Shown piece after piece: positions 19,134-30,540 of a stretch of 64,000 bases of DNA. The stretch spans positions 4,230,001-4,294,000 of the forward strand of contig NZ_CP036186.1 in assembly GCF_015291885.1 (NCBI RefSeq). The letters are read 5' to 3'. Origin of the DNA: Stutzerimonas stutzeri (GTDB lineage Bacteria > Pseudomonadota > Gammaproteobacteria > Pseudomonadales > Pseudomonadaceae). The position numbers were made by a program, and so were the translations under genes. Below the pieces are notes generated by a model. It did not search any database and was not told where the DNA came from. It saw only the letters and a list, made by a program, of their open reading frames with translations. Position 1 is the first letter of the stretch; every line of letters begins with the position of its first letter.

Positions 19134-20540
19134 ATGTCGAAGTCGCTTCAACTGATCAAAGATTACGATGTGAAGTGGATTGATCTGCGCTTCACCGATA
19201 CCAAAGGCAAGCAGCACCACGTCACCGTTCCGGCTCGTGATGCGCAGGATGAAGACTTCTTCGAGCACGGCAAGATGTTCGACGGCTCGTCCATCCATGG
19301 CTGGAAAGGCATCGAAGCCTCCGACATGATCCTGATGCCGGTCGATGAAACTGCCGTACTCGATCCGTTTACCGAAGAGCCGACCCTGATCCTGGTCTGC
19401 GACATCGTCGAGCCGAGCACCATGCAGGGCTACGACCGTGACCCGCGCTCCATCGCCAAGCGCGCTGAAGAGTTCCTCAAAGGCACCGGCATCGGCGACA
19501 CCGTATTCGTAGGCCCTGAGCCGGAGTTCTTCATCTTCGACGAAGTGAAGTTCAAGTCGGACATCTCCGGCTCGATGTTCAAGATCTACTCCGAGCAAGG
19601 CTCCTGGATGACCGACCAGGACGTCGAAGGCGGCAACAAGGGCCATCGCCCAGCCGTCAAAGGTGGCTACTTCCCGGTTCCGCCGTGCGACCACGACCAC
19701 GAAATCCGTACTGCCATGTGCAACGCCATGGAAGAAATGGGTCTGGTTGTCGAAGTTCATCACCACGAAGTGGCGACTGCCGGCCAGAACGAGATCGGCG
19801 TCAAGTTCAACACGCTGGTAAACAAGGCTGACGAAGTTCAGACCCTGAAGTACTGCGTACACAACGTCGCCGACGCCTATGGCAAGACCGCGACCTTCAT
19901 GCCGAAGCCGCTGTATGGCGACAACGGTTCGGGTATGCACGTACACATGTCCATCTCCAAGGATGGCAAGAACACCTTCGCTGGCGAAGGCTATGCCGGC
20001 CTGTCCGAGACTGCCCTGTACTTCATCGGCGGCATCATCAAGCACGGCAAGGCGCTGAACGGCTTCACCAACCCGTCGACCAACTCCTACAAGCGTCTGG
20101 TCCCGGGCTTCGAAGCACCGGTCATGCTGGCTTACTCGGCCCGCAACCGTTCCGCCTCGATCCGTATTCCGTACGTTTCCAGCCCGAAAGCCCGCCGCAT
20201 CGAAGCGCGCTTCCCGGACCCGGCTGCCAACCCGTACCTGTGCTTCGCTGCACTGCTGATGGCTGGCCTGGACGGCATCCAGAACAAGATTCACCCTGGC
20301 GATGCGGCCGACAAGAACCTGTACGATCTGCCGCCGGAAGAAGGCAAGCTGATCCCGCAGGTTTGCGGCAGCCTGAAGGAAGCCCTGGAAGAGCTGGACA
20401 AGGGCCGCGCGTTCCTGACCAAGGGCGGCGTGTTCTCCGACGACTTCATCGATGCATACATCGAGTTGAAAGCGGAAGAAGAAATCAAGGTGCGCACCTT
20501 CGTGCACCCGCTGGAATACGACCTGTACTACAGCGTCTGA
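19134..20540 (+). CDS. glnA: Glutamine synthetase type I
   Basis: 468 residues. It makes glutamine from glutamate, ammonia and ATP as a dodecamer in the cytoplasm. The start is the ATG at 19134; the TTG 12 bases upstream is part of the ribosome site (TTGGAGAG). Visible signatures are [10 protein letters not shown] near the N-terminus, the active-site block [10 protein letters not shown] (264-273), and Tyr397 in [11 protein letters not shown], the site adenylylated by GlnE when nitrogen is plentiful. Expression is expected from the sigma-54 promoter activated by GlnG-phosphate. The gene is followed by a strong terminator and then two DUF4124 genes and glnLG. Confidence 0.98.
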   Translation: MSKSLQLIKDYDVKWIDLRFTDTKGKQHHVTVPARDAQDEDFFEHGKMFDGSSIHGWKGIEASDMILMPVDETAVLDPFTEEPTLILVCDIVEPSTMQGYDRDPRSIAKRAEEFLKGTGIGDTVFVGPEPEFFIFDEVKFKSDISGSMFKIYSEQGSWMTDQDVEGGNKGHRPAVKGGYFPVPPCDHDHEIRTAMCNAMEEMGLVVEVHHHEVATAGQNEIGVKFNTLVNKADEVQTLKYCVHNVADAYGKTATFMPKPLYGDNGSGMHVHMSISKDGKNTFAGEGYAGLSETALYFIGGIIKHGKALNGFTNPSTNSYKRLVPGFEAPVMLAYSARNRSASIRIPYVSSPKARRIEARFPDPAANPYLCFAALLMAGLDGIQNKIHPGDAADKNLYDLPPEEGKLIPQVCGSLKEALEELDKGRAFLTKGGVFSDDFIDAYIELKAEEEIKVRTFVHPLEYDLYYSV

Positions 20541-20557
20541 TCCAGAGTGCGTGACAG

Positions 20558-20588
20558 GAAGGCCACCCTCGGGTGGCCTTCTTCGTTT
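20558..20588 (+). terminator. Intrinsic terminator of glnA
   Basis: GAAGGCCACCC and GGGTGGCCTTC form an 11-base stem around a two-base TC tip (in practice a slightly larger loop), followed by a short T-rich stretch (TTCGTTT). It begins 18 bases after the glnA stop codon. Confidence 0.8.
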
Positions 20589-20704
20589 AAGCGACCGGCC
20601 CCAACTCTATGCAGCTTGTTACGGCTCGCAATTCCCACCGATCAGGCTTGCCTGGAGGCCCGAGCAATGCAAGGCTTCCGATGTCAAATCCCGCGGAGCG
20701 TCCC

Positions 20705-21259
20705 ATGCGTAGCGCACTGTTCAGCCTGCTGTTCATCCTCAGCATCCCGGCCTTCGCCGAGATCTACAAATACACCGATGCCAGCGGCAATACGGTGTTC
20801 ACCAATCAACCGCCCGAAGGCGTGCAGGCCGACACTGTCGATCTTCCACCCGCCAACACCGTGAACATTCGTACAGCCGAGCCGCCACCTCCGCTGCCGG
20901 ACCGCCAGCAGACCCAGCAGGCCCCCTATCAGACACTCCGGGTGACGGGCATTCCGGATGACGAGGCCTTGCGCGCCAACAACGGCACCTTCGTCGTCAG
21001 CGCCCTGCTGGAGCCGCAACTGCAGCGGGGCCATACCCTGCGCTTTCTGCTCGACGGAATTCCACAGGCCGCTCCCAGCCCAGCCACCTCCTTGCAACTG
21101 AACAACATCGAGCGCGGCGACCATCGCCTGCAGGTCGAGGTGCTCAGCGGCGACCGCGTGATCCAGCGCAGCGAGGCGGAGCTCTTCACCGTGCAGCGGG
21201 TCAATACGTCCAGCCCCGCGCTGCGTCCGCCGCCACCAAAACCCAAGCCGGCCTCTTGA
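20705..21259 (+). CDS. DUF4124 exported protein (first of tandem pair)
   Basis: 184 residues. The ATG at 20705 follows GCGGAGCG and gives a signal peptide (MRSALFSLLFILSIPAFA). The DUF4124 motif EIYKYTDASGNTVFTNQPP begins the mature protein. A later immunoglobulin-like segment (about 75-165) ends in a proline-rich tail. The neighbour at 21262 has the same architecture, so the two arose by duplication. Function is unknown; location is periplasm or envelope. Position between glnA and glnL is the notable context. Confidence 0.85.
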   Translation: MRSALFSLLFILSIPAFAEIYKYTDASGNTVFTNQPPEGVQADTVDLPPANTVNIRTAEPPPPLPDRQQTQQAPYQTLRVTGIPDDEALRANNGTFVVSALLEPQLQRGHTLRFLLDGIPQAAPSPATSLQLNNIERGDHRLQVEVLSGDRVIQRSEAELFTVQRVNTSSPALRPPPPKPKPAS

Positions 21260-21261
21260 GC

Positions 21262-21888
21262 ATGCTCCGACAGACGTTGGCCGCCGCTTTCCTGCTGGCG
21301 GCAGTCTTGCCCGCCTTCGCCGGCGTCTACAGCTACACCGATGCCGACGGCAATCGGGTGTTCACCGATCGCCCGGCTGGCCAAACAGTAGACGAGATAC
21401 GCCTGAAACCCTCAAACAGCATGCCTGCCCCGCCGGCACCCGCCTTGCGCGCCACGCAGGCCGAGACGCCCAAGGCTGCGGTTATCAGCTATCAGCTGCG
21501 CATTCTCACCCCGGTTGCCGATGAAGCGATCCGCAACAATGCCGGCAACGTCAGCGTAACCGTGCAGGCCGAGCCCGAGTTGCTACCCGGCCACGCCTAC
21601 CAAGTATTGCTGGACGGGCAGCCTTTCGGCGCGCCGGGAGAGCAGGCATCCTTCGAACTGAGCAATGTCGACCGCGGCACCCATCAGCTGGCGGTTGCAG
21701 TGGTGGACAATCAGGACCGCGAGCTGCAGCGCACCGAAGCTCAGCCCTTTCATCTGATACGCACCTCGCTGGCTCAACGACGTATGGTCAACCCATGCAA
21801 GAAAGCCGACTACGGCGTCCGCCCGGAATGCCCGCTCAAGGACAAGCCAGTAGAAAAACGCAACATTCCCTTCGTGCCCTTTCTATGA
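21262..21888 (+). CDS. DUF4124 exported protein (second of tandem pair)
   Basis: 208 residues. The ATG at 21262 lies two bases after the previous stop; the TTG at 21256 is less likely. Signal peptide MLRQTLAAAFLLAAVLPAFA precedes the DUF4124 motif GVYSYTDADGNRVFTDRP. The central part (YQLRILTPVADEAIRNNAGNV) matches the first copy's YQTLRVTGIPDDEALRANNG region. A C-terminal segment with two cysteines (NPCKKADYGVRPECPLKD) is unique to this copy and could form a disulfide. Function is unknown. Confidence 0.85.
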   Translation: MLRQTLAAAFLLAAVLPAFAGVYSYTDADGNRVFTDRPAGQTVDEIRLKPSNSMPAPPAPALRATQAETPKAAVISYQLRILTPVADEAIRNNAGNVSVTVQAEPELLPGHAYQVLLDGQPFGAPGEQASFELSNVDRGTHQLAVAVVDNQDRELQRTEAQPFHLIRTSLAQRRMVNPCKKADYGVRPECPLKDKPVEKRNIPFVPFL

Positions 21889-22058
21889 TCATAGGGCGCA
21901 CCTGTTTGGTGCACCCAAGGGGCGAACGAATTCCTCGTCACCAATATGGGTCATCGGACAGCCTGTAGGGCTGCAGCATCAAGCCGTCCCGCGCCGCAAT
22001 GGCGCACCTTGGTTTGGTTCTTGCATTTCCTGCCTGAACTTCCGGACGCAGACCTGCC

Positions 22059-23135
22059 ATGATCAACGAAGCCCTGCAACGCCTGCTGATCGAGAACCTC
22101 ACCACCGCGACGCTGTTGCTCAATTCGCGCTTGCGCCTGGAATACATGAATCCGGCTGCCGAAATGCTGCTGGCCGTCAGCGGCCAGCGCAGCCATGGTC
22201 AATTCATCAGCGAACTGTTCACCGAGTCGCCGGAAGCCCTGGCGGCTCTGCGTCAGGCTGTGGAAGAAGCACATCCCTTCACCAAGCGCGAGGCCACGCT
22301 GACGTCCGCCACCGGCCAGACACTGACTGTCGACTACGCCGTGACGCCGGTACTGACCCGGCAGGAAACCATGCTGCTGCTGGAAGTACTGCCGCGCGAC
22401 CGCCTGCTGCGCATCACCAAGGAAGAGGCACAGCTCTCCAAGCAGGAAACCACCAAGATGCTGGTGCGCGGCCTGGCCCACGAGATCAAGAATCCTCTGG
22501 GCGGCATTCGCGGTGCGGCACAGCTGCTGGCTCGCGAGCTACCGGAGGAGCATCTGAAGGACTACACCGAGGTCATCATCGAAGAGGCTGACCGCCTGCG
22601 TAATCTGGTCGACCGCATGCTTGGCTCGAACAAGCTGCCTTCGCTGTCGATGACCAACATTCACGAAGTGCTCGAACATGTGGCCAGCCTGATCGAGGCG
22701 GAATGCCAGGGAAGCATCATTTTGGTGCGCGACTACGACCCGAGCATTCCCGAGGTCCTGATGGACCGCGAACAGATGATCCAGGCCGTGCTCAATATCA
22801 TGCGCAACGCCATGCAGGCGCTCGCCGGGCAGAACGAGCTGGGCCTTGGCCGCCTCACGCTGCGCACCCGCACGCTACGCCAGTTCACCATTGGCCATAT
22901 CCGCCATCGCCTGGTGACACGCATCGAGATCATCGACAACGGCCCGGGCATCCCCGCCGAGCTGCAGAACACCCTCTTCTACCCGATGGTCAGTGGTCGC
23001 CCGGACGGAACCGGGCTGGGCCTTGCCATCACCCAGAACATCATCAGTCAGCACCAGGGCCTGATCGAGTGCGAGAGCCACCCCGGCCACACCGTGTTCT
23101 CGATCTTCCTACCGCTGGAACAAGGAGCCACATAA
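22059..23135 (+). CDS. glnL: Nitrogen regulation sensor kinase GlnL (NtrB)
   Basis: 358 residues, cytoplasmic, no membrane helices. An N-terminal PAS domain (about 10-110) is followed by the phospho-acceptor His141 in GLAHEIKNPLGGIRGAAQLL and an HATPase domain with DNGPGIP and GTGLGLAI. GlnL phosphorylates GlnG under nitrogen shortage and, with PII bound, dephosphorylates it. The stop is two bases before the glnG start, so the two are co-translated. Confidence 0.96.
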   Translation: MINEALQRLLIENLTTATLLLNSRLRLEYMNPAAEMLLAVSGQRSHGQFISELFTESPEALAALRQAVEEAHPFTKREATLTSATGQTLTVDYAVTPVLTRQETMLLLEVLPRDRLLRITKEEAQLSKQETTKMLVRGLAHEIKNPLGGIRGAAQLLARELPEEHLKDYTEVIIEEADRLRNLVDRMLGSNKLPSLSMTNIHEVLEHVASLIEAECQGSIILVRDYDPSIPEVLMDREQMIQAVLNIMRNAMQALAGQNELGLGRLTLRTRTLRQFTIGHIRHRLVTRIEIIDNGPGIPAELQNTLFYPMVSGRPDGTGLGLAITQNIISQHQGLIECESHPGHTVFSIFLPLEQGAT

Positions 23136-23137
23136 GC

Positions 23138-24574
<1,437 letters not shown>

Positions 24575-24625
24575 GCGCGGCTGACACCGCATCGTTTTAG
24601 CGCCCTGCCAAGGGCGTCACCTGGA

Positions 24626-25021
24626 TCATGGCTGCTTGTCGGCCGCCACCTGCACGGCGATACGCCAGCCACCATCGTGGCGTTCGCCGTGCCATTGCCC
24701 CTGCAGTCGCCGCGCCGCCACCAGATGCAGCAACAGGCCTTTCCCGGTCTGCTGCACGCGCCAGGCCAGTGTCATGCCGTCGATCTGCAGCTGTCCGGAT
24801 TGTGGCTCGCCTTCGGCCTGGAACAGCAGGGCGAACGCCCCTTCTAGATGCTCGTCATATACCTCGGGTTCGCGGTCGAACTGCAACGAAAGGCCTTGCG
24901 GCTGCACCTCCACCAGTGCCAGTTGCACCGGCCCGGGCGCGGTGAGCCGGCCGATCATCAGCCCCACCAGCAGCCCGATCAGCACCAGCGAACCGAAAAA
25001 GGTCCGGCGTATGCGGCGCAT
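24626..25021 (-). CDS. Hypothetical single-pass membrane protein
   Basis: 131 residues from the ATG at 25021; an upstream in-frame ATG at 25075 would run into the trmL start. A basic N-terminus ([10 protein letters not shown]) and one membrane helix (about 9-27, with glycines) are followed by a likely periplasmic domain of about 100 residues with regular beta-strand spacing. No family is recognised. It converges with glnG (51 bases between stops) and is divergent from trmL. Confidence 0.65.
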   Translation of the reverse strand: MRRIRRTFFGSLVLIGLLVGLMIGRLTAPGPVQLALVEVQPQGLSLQFDREPEVYDEHLEGAFALLFQAEGEPQSGQLQIDGMTLAWRVQQTGKGLLLHLVAARRLQGQWHGERHDGGWRIAVQVAADKQP

Positions 25022-25073
25022 CGGGTCCTGCGCCCCGGTAGAATGCCGCCGGTCTTCAACCTCGGTGCTGCGC

Positions 25074-25556
25074 ATGTTTCACGTGATCCTGTTCCAACCG
25101 GAAATTCCGCCCAATACCGGCAACATTATCAGGCTCTGCGCCAATACCGGCTGCCACCTGCACCTGATCGAGCCGCTGGGTTACGAGCTGGACGACAAGC
25201 GCCTGCGCCGCGCCGGCCTCGACTACCACGAGTACGCCACGCTGGAGCGCCACGCCGACCTGCCGAGCTGCCTGGCGCGGATCGGCATCGACGCCGCAAA
25301 CGCGGACGGCCCGCGGCTTTTCGCATTCACCACCAAGGGCTCGCAGCCGTTTCACGAAGTCAGCTATCGGCGCGGCGACGCCTTGCTGTTCGGCCCCGAA
25401 AGCCGCGGCCTGCCGCCGGAGATCCGCAACGCACTGCCCAACGAGCAACGCCTGCGCCTGCCGATGCGCCCCGACAGCCGTAGCCTGAACCTGTCCAATA
25501 CCGTGGCCGTCGCGGTTTACGAGGCATGGCGCCAACACGGCTTCGCTATGGAGTAA
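25074..25556 (+). CDS. trmL: tRNA (cytidine/uridine-34-2'-O)-methyltransferase TrmL
   Basis: 160 residues, normal length. It methylates the wobble ribose of leucine tRNAs using S-adenosylmethionine. SPOUT knot signatures: [19 protein letters not shown] near the N-terminus, [14 protein letters not shown] in the middle, and [18 protein letters not shown] at the C-terminus. The start [14 protein letters not shown] matches the family. It is followed after 90 bases by the molybdoenzyme gene. Confidence 0.94.
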   Translation: MFHVILFQPEIPPNTGNIIRLCANTGCHLHLIEPLGYELDDKRLRRAGLDYHEYATLERHADLPSCLARIGIDAANADGPRLFAFTTKGSQPFHEVSYRRGDALLFGPESRGLPPEIRNALPNEQRLRLPMRPDSRSLNLSNTVAVAVYEAWRQHGFAME

Positions 25557-25646
25557 GCGGCACAACCTTGTGACAAAGGGTCCTGAACGATCCGCCGCGG
25601 TCCCCGTCGTAAAAAGACAAGCTCCCTTGGCAGCAGGAGAAACGAC

Positions 25647-28019
25647 GTGTCCCAGACCAAGTTCAGGCCTTACCACGCGCCGGCGGGCGGCTGGGGATCA
25701 GCCTACTCCGTCGCTAACATCCTGCTGCGCGAACGCGTCTCGCCAGCGGGCATCGGCCTGTTGCTCAAGCAGAACAAACCGATCGACGGCTTCGCCTGTG
25801 TCAGCTGCGCCTGGGCCAAGCCACACCCGTCACGGCCGCTGTCCTTCTGCGAAAACGGCGCCAAGGCGACTGCGTGGGAAACCACGTCGCTACGTTGTGG
25901 GCCCGAGTTCTTTGCCAAACACAGCGTCAGCGAGCTGCTCAATTGGAGCGATTACGATCTGGAGCAACAGGGTCGCCTGACTCATCCACTGCGCTACGAC
26001 GGCGCCAGCGACCATTACCAGCCGGTCAGCTGGGATGAGGCCTTCGCCGAGATCGGTGCCGAACTCAAGGCCATGGTCGATCCAGATCAGGTGGTGTTCT
26101 ACATGTCCGGCCGAGCCGCGCTGGAGACGGCCTACATGTATGGCGTGCTGGCGCGGATGTACGGCACCAACAACCTGCCAGACAGTTCCAACATGTGCCA
26201 CGAGAGCACCTCGGTGGCGCTGCCGGAGAGCATCGGCGTGCCGGTGGCCACCGTCACCCTGAACGATTTCGAACACACCGACGGGTTGTTCTTCTTCGGC
26301 CACAACACTGGCACCTCCAGCCCGCGGATGCTGCATCAGCTACAGGAAGCCCGCGAGCGCGGCGCGCAGATCGTCACCTTCAACCCGTTGCGCGAGCGCG
26401 GGCTGGAGCGCTTCGTCAACCCGCAATCGCCGCGCGAAATGCTCACCCCGGACAGCACGGTGATCAGCACCCAGTATCACCAGCTCGCCATCGGCGGTGA
26501 CATGGCCGCCATCGCCGGTATGTGCAAGGCGCTGTTCGCCATGGACGATCAGGCCATTGCCGAGGGCCGCAAGCGCGTGCTCGACGTGGACTTCATCGAG
26601 CAGCATACCCATGGTTTCGACGCTTTCGAGCAGCGCATCCGCAGCTATAGCTGGGCACAGCTAGAGCGCCGCTCAGGGCTCAGCCGCTCGGCGCTGGAAG
26701 CGGCGGCGACCGTCTACGCACGCTGCGAGCGGGTGATCACCCCTTACGGCATGGGCCTGACCCAGCACCGCTACGGCGTGCAGACTATTCAGATGCTGGT
26801 CAACCTGCTGCTGTTGCGCGGCAACATCGGCAAGGAAGGCGCCGGCATCCTGCCGGTGCGCGGCCACTCCAACGTGCAAGGCCAACGTACCGTCGGCATC
26901 ACCGAGAAAGCGGCGAAAGTCCCGGCAGACAATCTGCGCCGGCAGTTCGGCTTCGAGCCGCCGAGCGATGACGGCGTGAACACCGTGGAGGCCTGTGAAG
27001 GCATTCTCGATGGCAGCATCCGTGGCTTTATCGGCCTGGGTGGCAACTTTGTCCGCGCCATTCCCGACACGCTGCAGATGGAGCCGGCCTGGCGCAAACT
27101 GCGGCTATCGGTCCAGGTATCGACCAAGCTCAACCGCAATCACCTGACCACCGGCGAGGTGTCCTACATCCTGCCCTGCCTGGGGCGCACCGAGATCGAT
27201 CGTCAGGCTACCGGCGAGCAACGTCACACCACCGAGGACAGCACCGGCTGCATCCGCGCCTGGCGGGGCGCCGCAGAGCCCGCTGGCGAACTGCTGTTGT
27301 CGGAGCCGGCAATCATCGCGCGACTGGCCAAGGCCACGCTGACACCCAACCCGATGCTGGACTGGGACACCTGGGTCGCGGACTACAGCCTGATACGCGA
27401 CGCCATCGCCGAGAGCTACCCGGACATCTTTCACGACTTCAACGTGCGCATGATGGAGCCCGGCGGCTTCCACCGCCCGCTCGGCGCAAGCGAGCGGCGC
27501 TGGGATACCGAGTCCGGCAAGGCTAACTTCATCAACCCGCCATCACTGGTCGCCGACCCCGACACAGAAGAAGACGGCCACGAGCAGCACGACGTGCTGC
27601 AGATGATGACGCTGCGCAGCAATGACCAGTTCAATACCACCGTCTACGGCTACGACGACCGTTTCCGCGGCATCCATGGCACCCGTGCGGTGATCCTGAT
27701 GAATCGCAACGACATCGTCCGCCTCGGCCTGGCCGAAGGCGATCGCATCGAGGCGATCACCGTGGTCGACGACGGCGTGCACCGCGCAGTGAGCCCGCTA
27801 CGGGTCACGCCTTACGATATTCCCGAGGGCTGCTGCGCCGGCTACTACCCTGAATGCAACGCGCTGCTGCCGGTCTGGCATTACGCCGAACGCAGCAAGG
27901 TGCCAGCGGCCAAGTCGATTCCGGTGCGCCTGCGCAAGCTGATCGCTGCAGCGGTTGCCAGCGACGTGCCGCGCCAACCCAGTCGGCCGCAGCGTAGCGA
28001 AGAGCCCGGACCGGCCTGA
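25647..28019 (+). CDS. Formate-dehydrogenase-like molybdopterin oxidoreductase (FdhF/YdeP family)
   Basis: 790 residues, GTG start at 25647 with AGGAGA upstream. An N-terminal CVSCAWAKPHPSRPLSFCENG segment supplies cysteines typical of the YdeP group, which binds its cluster with fewer ligands than classical FdhF. The molybdopterin domains show DSSNMCHESTSVAL, in which the Cys may ligate molybdenum, then FFFGHNTGTSSPRML, LLLRGNIGKEGAGILPVRGHSNVQG, and the C-terminal dinucleotide-binding domain with MNRNDIVRLGLAEGDRIE. No NADH- or iron-sulfur-subunit genes are next to it. The true substrate is uncertain; relatives are linked to acid resistance and formate metabolism. FdhD at 51247 is the expected maturation partner. 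Confidence 0.88.
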   Translation: MSQTKFRPYHAPAGGWGSAYSVANILLRERVSPAGIGLLLKQNKPIDGFACVSCAWAKPHPSRPLSFCENGAKATAWETTSLRCGPEFFAKHSVSELLNWSDYDLEQQGRLTHPLRYDGASDHYQPVSWDEAFAEIGAELKAMVDPDQVVFYMSGRAALETAYMYGVLARMYGTNNLPDSSNMCHESTSVALPESIGVPVATVTLNDFEHTDGLFFFGHNTGTSSPRMLHQLQEARERGAQIVTFNPLRERGLERFVNPQSPREMLTPDSTVISTQYHQLAIGGDMAAIAGMCKALFAMDDQAIAEGRKRVLDVDFIEQHTHGFDAFEQRIRSYSWAQLERRSGLSRSALEAAATVYARCERVITPYGMGLTQHRYGVQTIQMLVNLLLLRGNIGKEGAGILPVRGHSNVQGQRTVGITEKAAKVPADNLRRQFGFEPPSDDGVNTVEACEGILDGSIRGFIGLGGNFVRAIPDTLQMEPAWRKLRLSVQVSTKLNRNHLTTGEVSYILPCLGRTEIDRQATGEQRHTTEDSTGCIRAWRGAAEPAGELLLSEPAIIARLAKATLTPNPMLDWDTWVADYSLIRDAIAESYPDIFHDFNVRMMEPGGFHRPLGASERRWDTESGKANFINPPSLVADPDTEEDGHEQHDVLQMMTLRSNDQFNTTVYGYDDRFRGIHGTRAVILMNRNDIVRLGLAEGDRIEAITVVDDGVHRAVSPLRVTPYDIPEGCCAGYYPECNALLPVWHYAERSKVPAAKSIPVRLRKLIAAAVASDVPRQPSRPQRSEEPGPA

Positions 28020-28052
28020 GCGACTGAGCGCTGCAAAGCAAAGCGCTGTAAC

Positions 28053-28083
28053 ACGGCTGTCGAGGAACCTCACCGACAGCCGT
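28053..28083. other. Strong hairpin between the molybdoenzyme gene and hslV
   Basis: ACGGCTGTCG (28053-28062) and CGACAGCCGT (28074-28083) are perfect ten-base arms. No T-run follows (TGAAAAG), so a rho-independent terminator is not proven. It sits 34 bases after the molybdoenzyme stop. Confidence 0.4.
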
Positions 28084-28156
28084 TGAAAAGCCGGCAGCAG
28101 TCCCCCATATCAACCGCATTCGGGCATTCATCGCCCCGCAGTGTGGAGATTTTCCT

Positions 28157-28693
28157 TTGACCACCATCGTTTCAGTACGCCGCAACGGCAAAGTCGTCAT
28201 GGGCGGCGACGGCCAGGTTTCCCTGGGCAACACCGTCATGAAAGGCAACGCCAAGAAGGTCCGCCGCCTCTATCACGGCCAGGTTCTGGCCGGCTTCGCC
28301 GGTGCCACCGCCGACGCCTTCACCCTCTTCGAACGCTTCGAAGGGCAGCTGGAGAAACATCAGGGTCATCTGGTCCGCGCCGCCGTCGAGCTGGCCAAGG
28401 ACTGGCGCACCGACCGTTCGCTGAGTCGCCTGGAGGCCATGCTGGCGGTGGCCAATAAGGACGCCTCGCTGATCATCACCGGCAACGGCGACGTGGTGCA
28501 GCCCGAGGACGACCTGATCGCCATGGGCTCCGGCGGCGGTTTCGCCCAGGCCGCGGCCAAGGCGCTGCTGCTCAAGGCCGGCGACGACATGTCAGCCCAG
28601 GAGATCGCGGAGACGGCGCTGAACATCGCCGGCAGCATCTGCGTCTTTACCAATCAGAATCTGACCATAGAGGAGCTGGACAGCGCCGTCTGA
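28157..28693 (+). CDS. hslV: ATP-dependent protease peptidase subunit HslV
   Basis: 178 residues. The start is a TTG at 28157 with GGAGA seven bases upstream; translation [20 protein letters not shown] fits the family, where Thr2 becomes the N-terminal catalytic nucleophile after Met removal. GDGQVSLG and [15 protein letters not shown] are conserved. HslV forms the dodecameric proteolytic core that pairs with HslU. The two genes are 33 bases apart. Confidence 0.97.
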   Translation: MTTIVSVRRNGKVVMGGDGQVSLGNTVMKGNAKKVRRLYHGQVLAGFAGATADAFTLFERFEGQLEKHQGHLVRAAVELAKDWRTDRSLSRLEAMLAVANKDASLIITGNGDVVQPEDDLIAMGSGGGFAQAAAKALLLKAGDDMSAQEIAETALNIAGSICVFTNQNLTIEELDSAV

Positions 28694-28726
28694 CGCCTGT
28701 GTCCAGCCTTCCGGAGTAACGAAACA

Positions 28727-30070
28727 ATGTCCATGACGCCCCGCGAAATCGTCCACGAACTCAACCGCCACATCATCGGCCAGGAGGACGCCAAGCGAGC
28801 CGTCGCCATCGCCCTGCGCAACCGCTGGCGGCGCATGCAGCTGCCGGCCGAGCTGCGCCAGGAAGTCACCCCGAAGAACATTCTGATGATCGGCCCGACC
28901 GGTGTCGGCAAGACCGAAATCGCCCGTCGTCTGGCAAAGCTGGCCAACGCACCGTTCATCAAGGTCGAAGCGACCAAATTCACCGAGGTCGGCTATGTCG
29001 GCCGCGACGTCGAGTCGATCATCCGCGACCTCGCCGACGCGGCGTTGAAGATGCTGCGCGAGCAGGAAGTGCACAAGATGCGCGACCGCGCCGAGGACGC
29101 TGCAGAAGAACGCATCCTCGACGCCCTGCTGCCGCCGGCACGCCCGGTGGGCTTCTCCGAGGAGCCGATGCAGGCGAGCGATTCCAACACCCGCCAGCTG
29201 TTCCGCAAGCGCCTGCGCGAAGGCCAGCTCGACGACAAGGAAATCGACATCGAAGTGGCCGAAAGCCCCGCCGGCGTGGAGATCATGGCCCCGCCCGGCA
29301 TGGAGGAGATGACCAACCAGCTGCAGAGCCTCTTCGCCAACATGGGCAAGGGCAAGAAGAAGAGCCGCAAGCTGAAGATCAAGGAGGCCTTCAAGCTGAT
29401 TCGCGACGAGGAAGCCGCCCGCCTGGTCAACGAAGAAGACCTCAAGGCACGCGCCCTGGAAGCGGTGGAGCAGAACGGTATCGTCTTCATCGACGAAATC
29501 GACAAGGTGGCCAAGCGCGGCAACACCAGCGGCGCTGACGTCTCCCGCGAAGGCGTGCAGCGCGACCTGCTGCCGCTGATCGAAGGCAGCACCGTCAATA
29601 CCAAGCTGGGCATGGTCAAGACCGACCACATCCTGTTCATCGCATCGGGCGCCTTCCACCTGTCCAAACCCAGTGACCTGGTGCCGGAGCTACAGGGTCG
29701 TCTGCCGATCCGGGTCGAGCTCAAGGCGTTATCGCCGAACGACTTCGAACGCATCCTGACCGAGCCCCACGCCGCGCTCACCGAGCAGTACCGCGAACTG
29801 CTGAAGACCGAAGGCCTGCACATCGAATTTCTCGAAGATGGCATCAAGCGCATCGCCGAGATCGCCTGGCAGGTCAACGAGAAGACCGAGAACATCGGCG
29901 CGCGGCGTCTGCACACGCTGCTCGAACGGCTGCTGGAAGAGGTTTCCTTCAGCGCAGCGGACATTGCTACCAGGCAGGATGGTGAGGCTATCCGCATCGA
30001 CGCCACCTACGTCAACGAGCACCTCGGCGAGCTGGCGCAGGACGAAGACCTGTCGCGCTATATCCTTTAA
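28727..30070 (+). CDS. hslU: ATPase/unfoldase subunit HslU
   Basis: 447 residues, AAA+ ring ATPase that unfolds substrates for HslV. Walker A GPTGVGKT at 56-63, Walker [10 protein letters not shown] near 255, an I-domain insertion (about 110-230) and C-terminal sensor residues in [10 protein letters not shown]. The C-terminus ..EDLSRYIL inserts into HslV pockets. An ATG two codons downstream is an alternative start. Confidence 0.97.
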   Translation: MSMTPREIVHELNRHIIGQEDAKRAVAIALRNRWRRMQLPAELRQEVTPKNILMIGPTGVGKTEIARRLAKLANAPFIKVEATKFTEVGYVGRDVESIIRDLADAALKMLREQEVHKMRDRAEDAAEERILDALLPPARPVGFSEEPMQASDSNTRQLFRKRLREGQLDDKEIDIEVAESPAGVEIMAPPGMEEMTNQLQSLFANMGKGKKKSRKLKIKEAFKLIRDEEAARLVNEEDLKARALEAVEQNGIVFIDEIDKVAKRGNTSGADVSREGVQRDLLPLIEGSTVNTKLGMVKTDHILFIASGAFHLSKPSDLVPELQGRLPIRVELKALSPNDFERILTEPHAALTEQYRELLKTEGLHIEFLEDGIKRIAEIAWQVNEKTENIGARRLHTLLERLLEEVSFSAADIATRQDGEAIRIDATYVNEHLGELAQDEDLSRYIL

Positions 30071-30105
30071 AGCAGCCGCAAGCTGCAAGGTACAAGCTGC
30101 GAGCG
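30071..30105. repeat. AAGCTGCAAG-type intergenic repeat
   Basis: The stretch between hslU and the DUF971 gene carries GCAAGCTGCAAGGTACAAGCTGC, split here as GCAAGCTGCAAG plus GTACAAGCTGC. Similar CTGGAAGCTGGAAG sequence is seen at 17203-17216 upstream of typA. Such short tandem motifs are common between Pseudomonas genes; function unknown. Confidence 0.3.
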
Positions 30106-30150
30106 AGCCCCGCTCCACTTGTTCTTGTGGCTTGCCGCCTGGAGCTGTCC

Positions 30151-30525
30151 ATGCGCATTCCCACCGCAATCAAGCTACACAAGGCGTCGAAAACGCTGGA
30201 GTTGGAATATAGCGACAACCAGCGCTATGTGTTCAGCGCCGAGTTCCTGCGCGTGCATTCGCCGTCCGCCGAGGTGCAGGGCCACGGCAATCCCGTGCTG
30301 CAGACGGGCAAGCTGAACGTTGGGCTTGAGAAGATCGAGCCGGCCGGCCAGTACGCGCTAAAGCTGACCTTCAGTGATGGCCACGACAGCGGCCTGTTCA
30401 CCTGGGATTACCTGGAGCGCCTCGCGCTGAATCAGCAGGTGCTGTGGGACGACTATCTCGCGGCACTTGCGGCAGCCGGCAAGTCACGCGACCCGAATGA
30501 GTCCGTGGTCAAGCTGATGCTCTGA
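30151..30525 (+). CDS. DUF971 protein
   Basis: 124 residues from the ATG at 30151 with CTGGAG upstream. The single DUF971 domain (PTAIKLHKASKTLELEYSDN ... FTWDYLERLA) is related to the N-terminal metal-binding domain of gamma-butyrobetaine hydroxylase. Function is unknown. It follows hslVU in Pseudomonas genomes. In P. aeruginosa the polyhydroxyalkanoate synthesis genes come next; here they are missing. Confidence 0.88.
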   Translation: MRIPTAIKLHKASKTLELEYSDNQRYVFSAEFLRVHSPSAEVQGHGNPVLQTGKLNVGLEKIEPAGQYALKLTFSDGHDSGLFTWDYLERLALNQQVLWDDYLAALAAAGKSRDPNESVVKLML

Positions 30526-30540
30526 AAGAAAAACCGCAGG

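Noticed and set aside
18957-20507. Long minus-strand open frame opposite glnA
   Set aside because: Mirror of strong glnA codon bias; no ribosome site or recognisable domain, and it would cross the glnA promoter.
22703-23137. Extended N-terminus for glnG starting inside glnL
   Set aside because: The added residues are out-of-frame glnL sequence rich in Pro, His and Arg. GlnG family N-terminus and ribosome site fit the ATG at 23138.
24590-24620. Short CGCCCT/AGGGCG hairpin after glnG as terminator
   Set aside because: Six-base stem with no T-run on either strand; support is too weak to list as a feature.
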